A stretch of DNA of 64,000 nt. Origin: Rhizobium sp. 18065. Its GTDB lineage: Bacteria > Pseudomonadota > Alphaproteobacteria > Rhizobiales > Rhizobiaceae. The stretch is taken from contig NZ_CACSJP010000015.1 in NCBI RefSeq assembly GCF_902706095.1, positions 1 to 64,000 of the forward strand, given 5' to 3'. Under the pieces are notes generated by a model. The model had not been told where the DNA came from. It was given only the letters and a program-made list of their open reading frames with translations, and did no database searches. Of the stretch, positions 39,606 to 49,057 are shown in pieces; within the stretch, counting starts at the first letter, position 1, and each line of letters opens with the position of its first letter. The position numbers and the translations under genes are program-made.

Positions 39606-40700
39606 ATGGAAGTCAAGGGTAGCGGCCGTCTGATCAGCGGTGCCAAATGGGTCGGGATTGCGGTTCTCTGCAGCCTCGCCGCATCGTGTTCGACAACCAG
39701 GGAGACGGCGTCCAACAAGAAGCGTTCGAAGGAATATTTCGCCGAGTCGGAATATGGCGTGAAGGCCAGCCCGCGCATGGTGGCGAGCGGTCCGGTGCCC
39801 AAGGGTGGCGGTCGCGCCATGGTCGGCAAGCCGTATACGGTCAAGGGCAAGGTCTATGTGCCGAAGGACAATCCCGGCTATGACAAGACCGGGATCGCCT
39901 CCTGGTACGGTTCGGCCTTCCATGGCCGACAGACGGCCAATGGCGAACTCTACGACCAGCATTATCTCTCGGCCGCCCATCCGACCCTGCCGCTGCCAAG
40001 CTATGCGCGGGTGACCAACATGACCAATGGTAGCTCGGTGGTCGTGCGCATCAACGATCGCGGACCGTTCCATGCCGGCCGGATCATCGACCTGTCCAAC
40101 AAGACCGCCGACATGCTCGACATGGCCCATAGCGGCACCGGCAAGGTGCGGGTTCAATATGTCGGCCCGGCGCGCATGGACGGCCATGACATGCCGTTCC
40201 TGATGGCGTCGTATGTGAAGAAGGGCGACCGCTCGCCGCATGTCGATCCGCAAGGCCAGATTGCGTCCGGCGTGATGGTCGCCTCCAATGATGTGGCGAT
40301 CCCGCAGTATCGTCCGGACAATACGATGGGCGACACACCGTTGAACGCCGCGCCGAGTTACCAGACGGCGCTGGCCGGCCCGACGCCGAGTGGTGGGGCA
40401 TCGGCCAATACGTTGCAGGCGCAGCTGATGGCCCAGCCGGGGATGATGCCGACGGCGAACCCGGGACTGGCTGAACAGTTTGCCATGCTGCCCGATTTCG
40501 GGCCGATCCCAGCCGAGCGTCCGGCACATGTGCCCGGACTGGATGGCTCCGGCTATGCGGCGGCCTATGGCGAAACTGCAGCTGTGCCGCAAGCCGCGCT
40601 TGCCTTCGACGCCGTTATGGTGCGCAATGACGGCCTCACCGAGGCCTCGATTCTGTCGTCGGTCGCGCACGGCAAGACCCGGATCTCGACCGGGGGCTGA
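39606..40700 (+). CDS. rlpA: RlpA-like septal ring lytic transglycosylase lipoprotein
   Basis: A 364-aa lipoprotein; ATG 39,606 gives a signal ending in the lipobox LAASC (Cys about residue 28). The double-psi beta-barrel domain follows: GIASWYGSAFHGRQTANGEL then LPLPSYARVTNMTNGSSVVV and RINDRGPFHAGRIIDLS, with Tyr-Gly-x-x-Phe-His-Gly and the DRGPF motif typical of RlpA. It cleaves denuded glycan strands at the septum in species studied. The C-terminal ~180 residues are low-complexity Ala/Pro/Gly; no clear SPOR domain is visible, unlike E. coli RlpA. The next gene is a D,D-carboxypeptidase. Confidence 0.88.
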   Translation: MEVKGSGRLISGAKWVGIAVLCSLAASCSTTRETASNKKRSKEYFAESEYGVKASPRMVASGPVPKGGGRAMVGKPYTVKGKVYVPKDNPGYDKTGIASWYGSAFHGRQTANGELYDQHYLSAAHPTLPLPSYARVTNMTNGSSVVVRINDRGPFHAGRIIDLSNKTADMLDMAHSGTGKVRVQYVGPARMDGHDMPFLMASYVKKGDRSPHVDPQGQIASGVMVASNDVAIPQYRPDNTMGDTPLNAAPSYQTALAGPTPSGGASANTLQAQLMAQPGMMPTANPGLAEQFAMLPDFGPIPAERPAHVPGLDGSGYAAAYGETAAVPQAALAFDAVMVRNDGLTEASILSSVAHGKTRISTGG

Positions 40701-40783
40701 GCACGGCGTCCGGCGCCCGGGACTTCGACACAGACATCGACACCCCCATCGACACAGTCGGGACAAGAAGCCGAAGTTAGTTC

Positions 40784-41968
40784 ATGCGATATCGCCTTGC
40801 CGCGAGGTTCATCCTCGTCTTCCTGCTGATCGGCCTCGTCGTTTCACCACTGCTGGCAACGCATGGCATGGCACAGACGACACCTGCGCCCGCCTTGTTC
40901 GAAACCAAGGCGGCGCAGGTCTATCTGATCGAAGCCTCGACCGGCACCGTGCTCCTCGCCAAGGGCGAGCGCCAGCCTTTTGCGCCGGCGTCGCTGGCCA
41001 AGCTGATGACGCTGGAGATCGTTTTCGATGCGCTGACGCGCGGCGAAATCCGGCTCGACACGATCTATCCGGTTTCGGAATATGCCTGGCGCACCGGCGG
41101 TGCGCCGTCGCGGACCTCGACAATGTTTGCCGCCGTCAAGAGCCAAGTGCCGGTGGGCGATCTGGTCAAGGGCGTCGCGGTGCAGACCGCCAATGACGGC
41201 TGCCTGATCCTCGCCGAGGGCATGTCAGGCTCGGAGGCGAATTTTGTCGAGCGGATGAACGCGCGGGCAAAGGCTCTGGGGCTGAAAGACACGACATTCG
41301 GCAATGCCACCGGGCTGCCGCATCCGGACAATGCCTCGACGCTGGTCGACCTGGTGACGCTGGCGCAGCTTCTGCAGGCGCGCTATCCGGAACTCTACCT
41401 GACCTTCAGGCTGCCGGAATTCGAATGGAACAAGATCCTGCAGCGCAACCGCAATCCGTTGCTGGCGATCGGCGCCGACGGATTGGGCACGGGTTTTGCC
41501 GAGGGCAGCGGCTTTGCCATTGTCGCCTCTGCCGAACGCCAGGGACGGCGGCTATTCCTCGGCATGAACGGGCTTGCCACCGACAAGGAGCGCACCGAGG
41601 AAGCGAGGCGCGTGCTCGACTGGGGGTTCAACGCCTTCGAGATGCGCGAACTGTTCAAGGCGGGCGAAGTGATCGGCGAGGCCAGCGTCTATGGCGGGGC
41701 AAGCTCCACGGTGCCGCTGGTCGCCGAGCAACCGGTGCTGGTCTATGTGCCGGTCAACAATCCCGATCGCCTGCAGGCGAAGGTGGTCTATCGCTGGCCG
41801 CTTGATCCACCGGTGGCCGAAGGGGCGCAGATCGCGTCGCTGTCGGTGTTTTCCGGCGAGCGGCTGTTGCGCAGCGTGCCGCTGCAGAGCGCATCGGGCG
41901 TCGAGGTCGGGACGCTTCGCCAGCGGGCAACCGACGCATTGATCGAAATGCTGTTCTTCTGGTTATAG
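40784..41968 (+). CDS. dacF: D-alanyl-D-alanine carboxypeptidase (PBP5/6-like)
   Basis: A 394-aa exported protein; signal peptide about residues 1-28 (RLAARFILVFLLIGLVVS). The penicillin-binding fold has the SxxK motif SLAK in PFAPASLAKLMTLE (about 67-70) and TANDGCLILAEGMSG as the SxN-equivalent region. The usual KTG box reads GTG here (ADGLGTGFAEGSGF), so the conserved Lys is replaced by Gly. The family trims the terminal D-Ala from pentapeptides. The substitution could affect activity or may be a lineage trait. Gene symbol is by similarity in organisation only. Confidence 0.85.
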   Translation: MRYRLAARFILVFLLIGLVVSPLLATHGMAQTTPAPALFETKAAQVYLIEASTGTVLLAKGERQPFAPASLAKLMTLEIVFDALTRGEIRLDTIYPVSEYAWRTGGAPSRTSTMFAAVKSQVPVGDLVKGVAVQTANDGCLILAEGMSGSEANFVERMNARAKALGLKDTTFGNATGLPHPDNASTLVDLVTLAQLLQARYPELYLTFRLPEFEWNKILQRNRNPLLAIGADGLGTGFAEGSGFAIVASAERQGRRLFLGMNGLATDKERTEEARRVLDWGFNAFEMRELFKAGEVIGEASVYGGASSTVPLVAEQPVLVYVPVNNPDRLQAKVVYRWPLDPPVAEGAQIASLSVFSGERLLRSVPLQSASGVEVGTLRQRATDALIEMLFFWL

Positions 41969-42101
41969 GTGTGAAAGCAGTGCTGCGGACGAGACCCGGG
42001 TTTCACTGGTCACATTCTTGCGCTAGACGCGTAGTACAGCCATTTATGGCACGTTGAGAAATCCGCCTGCGGGCGCAAGAATAGCGGGAAGTGGGCAGGC
42101 A

Positions 42102-42830
42102 TTGGCAACCGGACGCGGATTGTTCGTCAGTTTCGAAGGAGGCGAGGGGGCCGGGAAATCGACCCAGATCCGCCGCCTTGCCGAAAGCTTGCGCCAGACG
42201 GGCCATCAGGTGCTGCTGACGCGCGAGCCCGGCGGATCGCCGGGGGCAGAAGCCCTGCGGCATGTGCTTTTGTCCGGGGCAGCCGAGGCCTTTGGCGTGC
42301 GCATGGAGGCTATGCTGTTTGCGGCAGCGCGGGCGGACCATCTGGCAACCGTCATCCGGCCGGCGCTGGCGACCGGCCAGATCGTGCTGTGCGACCGCTT
42401 CGTCGATTCCTCGCGGGTCTATCAGGGCGTGACCGGCAATCTCGAGCCGGCGCTGATGGCGGCGCTCGAACGGGTGGCGGTCGGCAAGACGATGCCGGAC
42501 GTTACCCTCATTCTCGATCTTCCCGCCGATGTGGGACTGGCGCGGGCACGCAGGCGGGCCGGCGAGCAGAGCCAGACGGCGGCGCCCGACCGGTTCGAGC
42601 GCGAAGAAATCGATGTGCATGAGAAGCGCCGCCAGGCATTTCTCGACATTGCCCAGCGCGAGCCGGCGCGCTGCCGCGTCGTCGACGCCAGTTTCGATGT
42701 CGACAGGATCGCCAAGGACATCCTCGCCGAGGTGACGCTGGTCCTCGTGCAACGTGGGTCGGGCGGCGCGTCGGGCAACGGGTCTGGCGGCATGTCCAAT
42801 GCAAGCCACGAGACGGCGGCGGCGCGATGA
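42102..42830 (+). CDS. tmk: Thymidylate kinase
   Basis: Converts dTMP to dTDP. P-loop FVSFEGGEGAGKSTQIRRLA at about residues 6-25, then the DR-containing region LLTREPGGSPGAEALR and IVLCDRFVDSSRVYQG. The lid has ARARRRAGEQ. TTG 42,102 is the most family-like start (LATGRGLFVSFEGGEG) and follows GGGCAGG; another TTG at 42,054 would add 16 residues. The C-terminal ~25 residues (Gly/Ser/Asn-rich) extend past the usual end. The stop overlaps the next gene by ATGA, and the two are translationally coupled in the DNA-replication pair tmk-holB. Confidence 0.93.
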   Translation: MATGRGLFVSFEGGEGAGKSTQIRRLAESLRQTGHQVLLTREPGGSPGAEALRHVLLSGAAEAFGVRMEAMLFAAARADHLATVIRPALATGQIVLCDRFVDSSRVYQGVTGNLEPALMAALERVAVGKTMPDVTLILDLPADVGLARARRRAGEQSQTAAPDRFEREEIDVHEKRRQAFLDIAQREPARCRVVDASFDVDRIAKDILAEVTLVLVQRGSGGASGNGSGGMSNASHETAAAR

Positions 42831-43852
42831 GCGAGGAACGGGCAGGCCTGCTGGACGGCGCCATTGCGCCGATGCTGAATACCCGGCTGTTCGGTCATGG
42901 GGAGGCGGAGGATTTTCTGGCGCGGGGATACCGATCGGGCAAGGGTCATCATGCGATCCTGATCGAAGGCCCCGAAGGCATCGGCAAGGCGACGCTGGCC
43001 TTCCGCTTTGCCAATCATGTCCTGCGCTATCCCGATCCGCTGACCGCGCCCGATGCGATCGCCGATCCCGATCCTGATCACACGATCAGCCGGCAGATCG
43101 CCTCCGGTGCCAGCCACAACCTGTTGCATCTGTCGCGACCGGTGGACGAAAAGACCGGCCGGGTGAAATCGGCGATCACGGTCGACGAGGTGCGCCGGGC
43201 CGGGCATTTCTTCAGCCAGACGTCGGGCACCGGCAACTGGCGGATCGTGATCATCGATCCGGCTGACGACCTGAACCGCAATGCCGCCAATGCGATCCTG
43301 AAAATTCTCGAGGAACCGCCGAAGCGGGCGATGTTCCTGGTGCTAAGCCATGCGCCAGGCAAGCTGTTGCCGACCATCCGCTCGCGCTGCCTGCCGCTCC
43401 GGCTCGATCAGCTTTCGCCAGATGCCATGGATCAGGCGCTCGGGCAACTCGGCCTTGCCATTCCGGCGGAGCGGCGCGAGGCTTTACTGGCGCTCGCCAA
43501 GGGCAGCGTGGCGCGGGCGCTGAAGCTGGTGAATTATGGCGGCGCCGACATCCTGTCGGCCTTCGACGAGATGCTGGCAGCGCAAGGGCCGGGGCAACGC
43601 CGGATGATGTTCAAGATCGCCGATGCGCTGGCGGGCAAGGACAGCGACGTCGCGTTCGGCTTCTTCACCGAGCATCTCGGCGATCACCTGGGCGATCTCG
43701 CCCGCCGCCTGGCGCTGTCGGGCGACCTGAACGCGGCGGAGCACTATGCGCGGCTGACCTCGACGGTCAATGAACAGCTGACGCTTGCCAGCGCTTATAA
43801 TCTCGACCGCAAGCAGACCATTCTCGACGTGCTGGCCGCCATCGCGCGCTGA
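42827..43852 (+). CDS. holB: DNA polymerase III delta' subunit
   Basis: A 341-aa clamp-loader subunit. The AAA+ region has ILIEGPEGIGKATLAFRFAN (about residues 44-63; Walker A with Ala-Thr after Lys), Walker B-like RIVIIDPADDLNRNAANAIL, and the sensor/SRC motif TIRSRCLPLRL. The latter is typical of clamp-loader subunits. The N terminus (LNTRLFGHGEAEDFLARGY) is the alphaproteobacterial form. Overlaps tmk by 4 bases; metG follows after about 160 bases. Confidence 0.92.
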   Translation: MSEERAGLLDGAIAPMLNTRLFGHGEAEDFLARGYRSGKGHHAILIEGPEGIGKATLAFRFANHVLRYPDPLTAPDAIADPDPDHTISRQIASGASHNLLHLSRPVDEKTGRVKSAITVDEVRRAGHFFSQTSGTGNWRIVIIDPADDLNRNAANAILKILEEPPKRAMFLVLSHAPGKLLPTIRSRCLPLRLDQLSPDAMDQALGQLGLAIPAERREALLALAKGSVARALKLVNYGGADILSAFDEMLAAQGPGQRRMMFKIADALAGKDSDVAFGFFTEHLGDHLGDLARRLALSGDLNAAEHYARLTSTVNEQLTLASAYNLDRKQTILDVLAAIAR

Positions 43853-44013
43853 AGGCTTGACGCGACGACAGGGCAGTGCAGCAAACTTGCTGTTCCTAAA
43901 TCCGGCGGAATGTTCTAAGAGCGAGCGACCCCATTTTTGTGCACGCCATTGCGGACGGAATTTTCCCGGAATGGCTCCAGACATCGCAAACCACGCAAAG
44001 ACAACAAGAAGCC

Positions 44014-45567
44014 ATGAGCGATCCGTATTACATCACTACCGCCATTTCCTATCCGAACGGCAAGCCGCATATCGGCCATGCCTATGAGCTGATCGCCACC
44101 GATGCCATGGCGCGGTTCCAGCGGCTCGACGGACGGGATGTGTTCTTCCTGACCGGCACGGACGAACATGGCCAGAAGATGCAGCAGACGGCGCGCAACG
44201 AAGGCATTTCGCCGGAAGAGCTGGCCGAGCGCAATTCGAACGAATTCCGCGCCATGGGCAAGCTGCTGAACGCGTCGAACGACGACTTCATCCGCACCAC
44301 CGAGCAGCGCCACCACCAGACAGTACAGGAAGTCTGGCGGCGGATGGAGAAGAACGGCGACATCTACAAGGGCGGCTATGCCGGCTGGTATTCGGTGCGC
44401 GACGAGGCTTATTACCAGGAAGACGAGACGGAACTGCGCGCCGATGGCGTTCGCTACGGGCCGCAGGGCACGCCGGTCGAATGGGTCGAGGAGGAGAGCT
44501 ACTTCTTCAAGCTGTCGGCCTATGAAGACAAGCTGCTGAAGCTTTATGAGGACCAGCCGGATTTCATCGGCCCGAACGAGCGGCGCAACGAGGTGATGTC
44601 CTTCGTCAAGTCCGGCCTGAAGGACCTGTCGATCTCGCGCACGACGTTTGACTGGGGCATCAAGGTGCCCGGCGACGACAAGCATGTGATGTATGTCTGG
44701 GTCGACGCGCTGACCAACTACATCACCGCGACGGGTTATGTCGAAGACCAGAACGGCCCGCGCGCCAAGTATTGGCCGGCGGACGTGCATATCATCGGCA
44801 AGGACATCATCCGTTTCCACGCCGTCTACTGGCCGGCCTTCCTGATGTCGGCTGGCCTGCCCTTGCCGAAGCGCGTCTACGCGCATGGCTTCCTGCTCAA
44901 CAAGGGCGAGAAGATGTCGAAATCGCTCGGTAACGTCGTCGATCCGGTCAATCTGGTCAATCATTTCGGTCTCGACCAGGTGCGCTATTTCTTCATGCGC
45001 GAGGTGTCGTTCGGCCAGGACGGCAGCTATTCGGAAGAGGGGATCGCCACCCGGATCAATGCCGATCTCGCCAATGGTATCGGCAATCTCGCCAGCCGTT
45101 CGCTGTCGATGATCGTGAAGAATTGCGACGCGCGCATCCCGACGCCAGGTCCTCTGACCGAGGCGGATGAGGCGATCCTGAAGATTGCCGACGATGCCAT
45201 CACCATCTGCCGTGAGGAGATGGACAAGCAGCAGGTCCACAAGGCGGTTGCCGCGATCATCAACATCGTCAACGAGGCCGACCGCTATTTCGCGGCCCAG
45301 GCGCCGTGGGTGCTGAAGAAGACCGACGAAGCGCGCATGGGCACCGTGCTCTATGTCACAGCCGACGTGGTGCGCCAGATCGCCATCCTGTTTCAGCCGA
45401 TCATGCCGGCTTCATCGGCAAAGCTGCTCGATCTGGTGGCTGTCGCGGCCGAAGACCGGGTGTTTTCCAAGCTCGGCGCCGCCGGCCGTCTGACGCCCGG
45501 TACCGTGCTCGAAGCCCCATCGCCGGTGTTTCCGCGCTATGTCGCGCCGGAAGCGGACAAGGCCTGA
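44014..45567 (+). CDS. metG: Methionyl-tRNA synthetase
   Basis: A 517-aa class I aminoacyl-tRNA synthetase. The start at 44,014 gives MSDPYYITTAISYPNGKPHI, with the HIGH-like motif PHIGHAY at about 18-24 and KMSKS (GEKMSKSLGN) at about 304-308. The alpha/beta core continues TDEHGQKMQQ and ADVHIIGKDIIRFHAVYWPA. No four-cysteine zinc knuckle of the MetG1 type is obvious in the N-terminal insert. The protein stops after the anticodon-binding bundle and lacks the C-terminal EMAP domain, a common short bacterial form. Confidence 0.96.
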   Translation: MSDPYYITTAISYPNGKPHIGHAYELIATDAMARFQRLDGRDVFFLTGTDEHGQKMQQTARNEGISPEELAERNSNEFRAMGKLLNASNDDFIRTTEQRHHQTVQEVWRRMEKNGDIYKGGYAGWYSVRDEAYYQEDETELRADGVRYGPQGTPVEWVEEESYFFKLSAYEDKLLKLYEDQPDFIGPNERRNEVMSFVKSGLKDLSISRTTFDWGIKVPGDDKHVMYVWVDALTNYITATGYVEDQNGPRAKYWPADVHIIGKDIIRFHAVYWPAFLMSAGLPLPKRVYAHGFLLNKGEKMSKSLGNVVDPVNLVNHFGLDQVRYFFMREVSFGQDGSYSEEGIATRINADLANGIGNLASRSLSMIVKNCDARIPTPGPLTEADEAILKIADDAITICREEMDKQQVHKAVAAIINIVNEADRYFAAQAPWVLKKTDEARMGTVLYVTADVVRQIAILFQPIMPASSAKLLDLVAVAAEDRVFSKLGAAGRLTPGTVLEAPSPVFPRYVAPEADKA

Positions 45568-45571
45568 GCGC

Positions 45572-46357
45572 ATGCTGATCGATACGCATTGCCACCTCGA
45601 CTTTGCCGATTTCGACGCCGAGCGCGACGAACTGGTGACGCGCGCGCATCAGGCGGGCGTCAAACAGATGGTGACGATCTCGACCCGGGTGAAGAAGCTC
45701 GAGACCTTGCTCACGCTGACCGAGCGTTACCCCAGCGTATTCTGCTCTGTCGGCACGCATCCGAACAATGCCGGTGACGAGCTCGACGTGTCTGCGGACG
45801 AACTGGTGCGGCTGGCGCAAGCGCATGACAAGATCGTTGCGATCGGCGAGGCGGGTCTCGACTATTTCTATGATACGCAGACGCCGGAAGACCAGAAGAC
45901 CGGCTTCCTGCGCCATATCGAGGCGGCTCGGCGTACGCAGTTGCCGCTGGTGATCCACAGCCGCAGCGCCGACGAAGACATGGCGGCGATCCTGACGGAC
46001 GAAACAGGGAAGGGCACCTTCCCGTTCATCCTGCACTGCTTTTCGGCCGGACAGGCGCTCGCCGACACCGGCGTTGCGCTTGGCGGCTATGTCTCTTTTT
46101 CTGGCATCGTGACGTTTCCGAAGTCGCAGGAACTGCGCGACATCGCCAAAAGCGTGCCGATGGACCGGCTGCTGGTCGAGACGGACGCGCCGTATCTGGC
46201 GCCGAAACGCTGGCGCGGCAAGCGCAACGAGCCATCCTATGTGATCAACACGGCCGAGGTGCTGGCGGAGGTCAAGGGCGTCTCCTATGCCGAAATGGCC
46301 GATGTCACCACCGCCAACGCGCTGCGCTGCTTTTCGAAAATGCCGAGGCTTGCATGA
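45572..46357 (+). CDS. tatD: TatD-family metal-dependent DNase
   Basis: A 261-aa TIM-barrel hydrolase. Metal-binding motif DTHCHLDF (residues 4-11), then GEAGLDYFYDTQTPEDQKTG, HSRSADEDM (His), FILHCFSAGQALADTG (His), and ETDAPYLAPKRWRGKRNEPS (Asp) near the C terminus give the full set of ligands. ATG 45,572 is 4 bases after the metG stop. Family members are 3'-5' exonucleases. It overlaps the downstream MBL gene by 4 bases (ATGA). Confidence 0.93.
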   Translation: MLIDTHCHLDFADFDAERDELVTRAHQAGVKQMVTISTRVKKLETLLTLTERYPSVFCSVGTHPNNAGDELDVSADELVRLAQAHDKIVAIGEAGLDYFYDTQTPEDQKTGFLRHIEAARRTQLPLVIHSRSADEDMAAILTDETGKGTFPFILHCFSAGQALADTGVALGGYVSFSGIVTFPKSQELRDIAKSVPMDRLLVETDAPYLAPKRWRGKRNEPSYVINTAEVLAEVKGVSYAEMADVTTANALRCFSKMPRLA

Positions 46358-47181
46358 GTTTTCGTCGCCGGTTCACGCTTCTCGGCTGCTCATCGTCGCC
46401 CGGCGTGCCGCGGATCAACGGCGATTGGGGCGACTGTGACCCGAGCGAGCCAAAAAACCGGCGCACACGCGCGTCCTTCCTGATCGAGCAGATCGGCCCG
46501 GATGGCGGCACGACGACCGTGGTGGTGGATACCGGTCCTGACTTTCGCGAACAGATGATCCGCGCCAGGGTCGAGCGGATCGATGCGGTGATCTATACCC
46601 ATGCCCATGCCGATCACCTGCATGGCATCGACGACCTGCGCGGCTATTTCCACATCCAGCACCATCGCATTCCGATCTATGCCGATGCCTTCACCATGGA
46701 GCGCATCGCGATGGGCTTCGGCTATTGCCTGGAGACGCCGCCCGGCAGCAACTATCCGCCGATCGTCGTGCCACGGATCCTGACCGACCTCGACGTGCCG
46801 CTCGAGATTTCCGGCGCCGGCGGCACGATCTCGCTGATGCCACTGGTGCAGCAGCATGGCGATATCACGTCGCTCGGCCTCAGGATCGGCAATGTGGCCT
46901 ATTGCTGCGACATCAGCGATTTTCCGATGGCGACCGTCGACAAGCTTTCAGGGCTGGACGTGCTGTTCATCGACGCTCTGCAGTATCGGCCGCATCCGAG
47001 CCATCTGTCGCTTGGCGAAGCGCTGGCCTGGATCGAGCGGCTGAAACCCGGCCGGGCGATCCTTACGCATATGCATATCCCGCTGGACTACCAGACCGTG
47101 ATGGCCGAAACGCCGGCGCATGTTGAGCCAGGTTACGACCAGTTTTCGTTTGAAATTCAGCTGGATGGGCCAGAGGCCTGA
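46354..47181 (+). CDS. PhnP-like metallo-beta-lactamase-fold phosphodiesterase
   Basis: A 275-aa metal hydrolase. The metal motif THAHADHLHGIDDLRGYF (His-x-His-x-Asp-His) is at about residues 80-97; further ligands are in VQQHGDITSLGLRIGN, CDISDF and LTHMHIPLD. The N terminus (LLGCSSSPGVPRINGDWGDC) is typical of a group often placed downstream of tatD in rhizobia. The closest characterised relative in style is PhnP phosphodiesterase. The substrate is not evident. Confidence 0.82.
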   Translation: MSFRRRFTLLGCSSSPGVPRINGDWGDCDPSEPKNRRTRASFLIEQIGPDGGTTTVVVDTGPDFREQMIRARVERIDAVIYTHAHADHLHGIDDLRGYFHIQHHRIPIYADAFTMERIAMGFGYCLETPPGSNYPPIVVPRILTDLDVPLEISGAGGTISLMPLVQQHGDITSLGLRIGNVAYCCDISDFPMATVDKLSGLDVLFIDALQYRPHPSHLSLGEALAWIERLKPGRAILTHMHIPLDYQTVMAETPAHVEPGYDQFSFEIQLDGPEA

Positions 47182-47640
47182 CATATTCATTGAGATAGTG
47201 TCTGATACAGGCAGCCGGGTGGATCGGCTCTGTATATATCGATTAGTTCCATAATCTATCTTATGCGATTTCTGCATGTAACATGTGCACCCGTGATCTC
47301 CAGCATCGTGAAGCCATTGAAGCCTCTTGCAGCTTGGCTTGGCGCACGGCCATGGGCTTGGGCTTGAGGCAAAATGTCAGCGAAAACCGCACCACCCCTG
47401 AGGTGATTTCGAGGTATCGGCGAGATATCGGCAAGGGTCGGATGCGCCGTTTCGGTCCAGGATGCCTGTCGGTGTTCATGGATTTTTTGCCATGTCGCAT
47501 TGGTAACGTGATGGCACCCCTCTCAATCCAGGGATGTATTTCAGCCTGATCTGCGCTAGGTTCGAGTGCGTGCATTTGAGCCCGGCAGACTTCGGGACGA
47601 GTCCGGTTCAAATCGAGCACCGAAGCAGAGGTCGCTAGCA
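47182..47640. other. Non-coding stretch between MBL hydrolase and decarboxylase genes
   Basis: The first ~100 bases are AT-rich (GTATATATCGATTAG near 47,232) and may hold a promoter. I see no RNA gene or good terminator. Short open frames here (for example 47,283-47,549 on +) lack a ribosome binding site and have no recognisable sequence. Confidence 0.4.
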
Positions 47641-49017
47641 ATGTCGCAAGTCATGGATGATCGACAGCACTTGGTGAAGGCGCGGCCTGGCGGTTGGTTG
47701 CCGGACGACGCATCGGTTGTTGCCGGATGGATCGGCCGGCTCAAGGCGATGGCCCGCGAACGCGCGCTGCCGATCGTGCCGCCGATCGCCGATTTCCGCG
47801 ATATGGTCTACAACGATCCCGGTCTCTACAGCCAGGCGGACCGGATGTTTGCCGATGCCTATGCCAAGGCGCCGACCACGCCGCTCGGGCAACCATCGCT
47901 GCAGAGCTTCGAAGAATTCATCGATCTGCTCAATCTGATCATGCAGATGGCGCCCGAAGCCTATCAGGATGTCAGCACCCAGCAGCCAGCCGGGCTGATC
48001 GGCTTTCCGATCAACGCCTTGCTGGACTGGCCGATGGCAACCGAGGCCGGCTACAATTTCTTTTCCAATGCGCTGGTCAACCAGCAATTCAAGAAGATCC
48101 TCGCCTACTGGGCTGAGTTTCTGACCTCGGAAGCCTCCCGCTATGTTCTGACCCAAGCCGCTGCGCCGATCAGTCCGGAGACTGTCGCCGTGCCCTGGCT
48201 TGGTGCCGACGCCCAGAAGGAAATGACCGCGGTTGCGACGCATGCGCTCGGCTACGGGACAAATCCGACACCTTCCGCTTTCGAACAGATCTTCAACTGC
48301 AATCCCGGCGCGCCCTATTACGGCTTTGCCTCCTGGGATGATTTCTTCACCCGCACATTCCGGTCAGGTGTCAGGCCCGTCAGTTTTCCGCAGGATGACA
48401 GCGTTGTCATCAATGCCTGCGAATCCGCCCCGCTGCAGGTGGTCAACAATGTGTCGGCGAGCAACCGCTTCTGGATGAAGGGACAGCCCTACTCGCTCGA
48501 AGACATGCTGGCATTCGACGCGCTTGCCCCGCAATTCATCGGCGGAACGGTGTATCAGGCGTTTCTCAGTGCCTTGAGCTATCACCGCTGGCACAGCCCG
48601 GTCAGCGGCAAGATCGTCAAGGCCTATGTGTCGAACGGCACCTACTATCTGGAAAATCTGCACGAAGGTTTTGCCAATCCCGGCGGCGCAGATCCCAGCG
48701 CACCGAACGATTCACAACCATTTCTCACGGCCGTTGCCACGCGCGGCATCATCTTCATCCAGGCGGACCATCCGGCGATCGGGCTGATGGCGGTCGTTCC
48801 GGTCGGCATGGCGGAAGTCTCCAGTTGCGACATCACCGTGAAGCCCGGCGACCACGTCAACAAGGGCGATCAGCTCGGCATGTTCCATTTCGGCGGATCA
48901 ACCCATTGCCTGGTGTTCCGGCCGGGCGTCAATCTGAAATTCAATTTTTATGGGCAGGCGCCGGGTCTCGACGCGATCAATATGCGCGTCAACACCGCGA
49001 TTGCGGCGGTTGTCTGA
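47641..49017 (+). CDS. Phosphatidylserine decarboxylase-family protein (PsiD-like, with N-terminal PSDC domain)
   Basis: A 458-aa pyruvoyl-dependent decarboxylase. Residues ~30-170 form the extra N-terminal domain found in a subfamily that includes fungal L-tryptophan decarboxylases. The catalytic part begins near ASWDDFFTRTFRSGVRPVSF, has YHRWHSPVSGKIVKAYVS (catalytic His region, about 318-335) and ends with MFHFGGSTHCLVF. The GGST in that motif is the expected site of self-cleavage that makes the pyruvoyl group. ATG 47,641 follows AGAGG. Soluble, with no membrane anchor, so it may act on an amino acid rather than a lipid; this is inference. Confidence 0.82.
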   Translation: MSQVMDDRQHLVKARPGGWLPDDASVVAGWIGRLKAMARERALPIVPPIADFRDMVYNDPGLYSQADRMFADAYAKAPTTPLGQPSLQSFEEFIDLLNLIMQMAPEAYQDVSTQQPAGLIGFPINALLDWPMATEAGYNFFSNALVNQQFKKILAYWAEFLTSEASRYVLTQAAAPISPETVAVPWLGADAQKEMTAVATHALGYGTNPTPSAFEQIFNCNPGAPYYGFASWDDFFTRTFRSGVRPVSFPQDDSVVINACESAPLQVVNNVSASNRFWMKGQPYSLEDMLAFDALAPQFIGGTVYQAFLSALSYHRWHSPVSGKIVKAYVSNGTYYLENLHEGFANPGGADPSAPNDSQPFLTAVATRGIIFIQADHPAIGLMAVVPVGMAEVSSCDITVKPGDHVNKGDQLGMFHFGGSTHCLVFRPGVNLKFNFYGQAPGLDAINMRVNTAIAAVV

Positions 49018-49057
49018 GACTGTCAACGTGCCGGTGGCAAATCGTCGGCGCCCTCGC

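Noticed and set aside
39417..40766. 449-codon open frame on - antisense to rlpA
   Set aside because: Arg/His-rich shadow of a GC-rich gene; no ribosome binding site or domain.
43915..45240. 441-codon open frame on - antisense to metG
   Set aside because: Composition and lack of motifs fit a shadow of the metG reading frame.
47283..47549. 88-codon open frame on + in the gap before the decarboxylase gene
   Set aside because: No ribosome binding site, unusual codon mix, no family resemblance.
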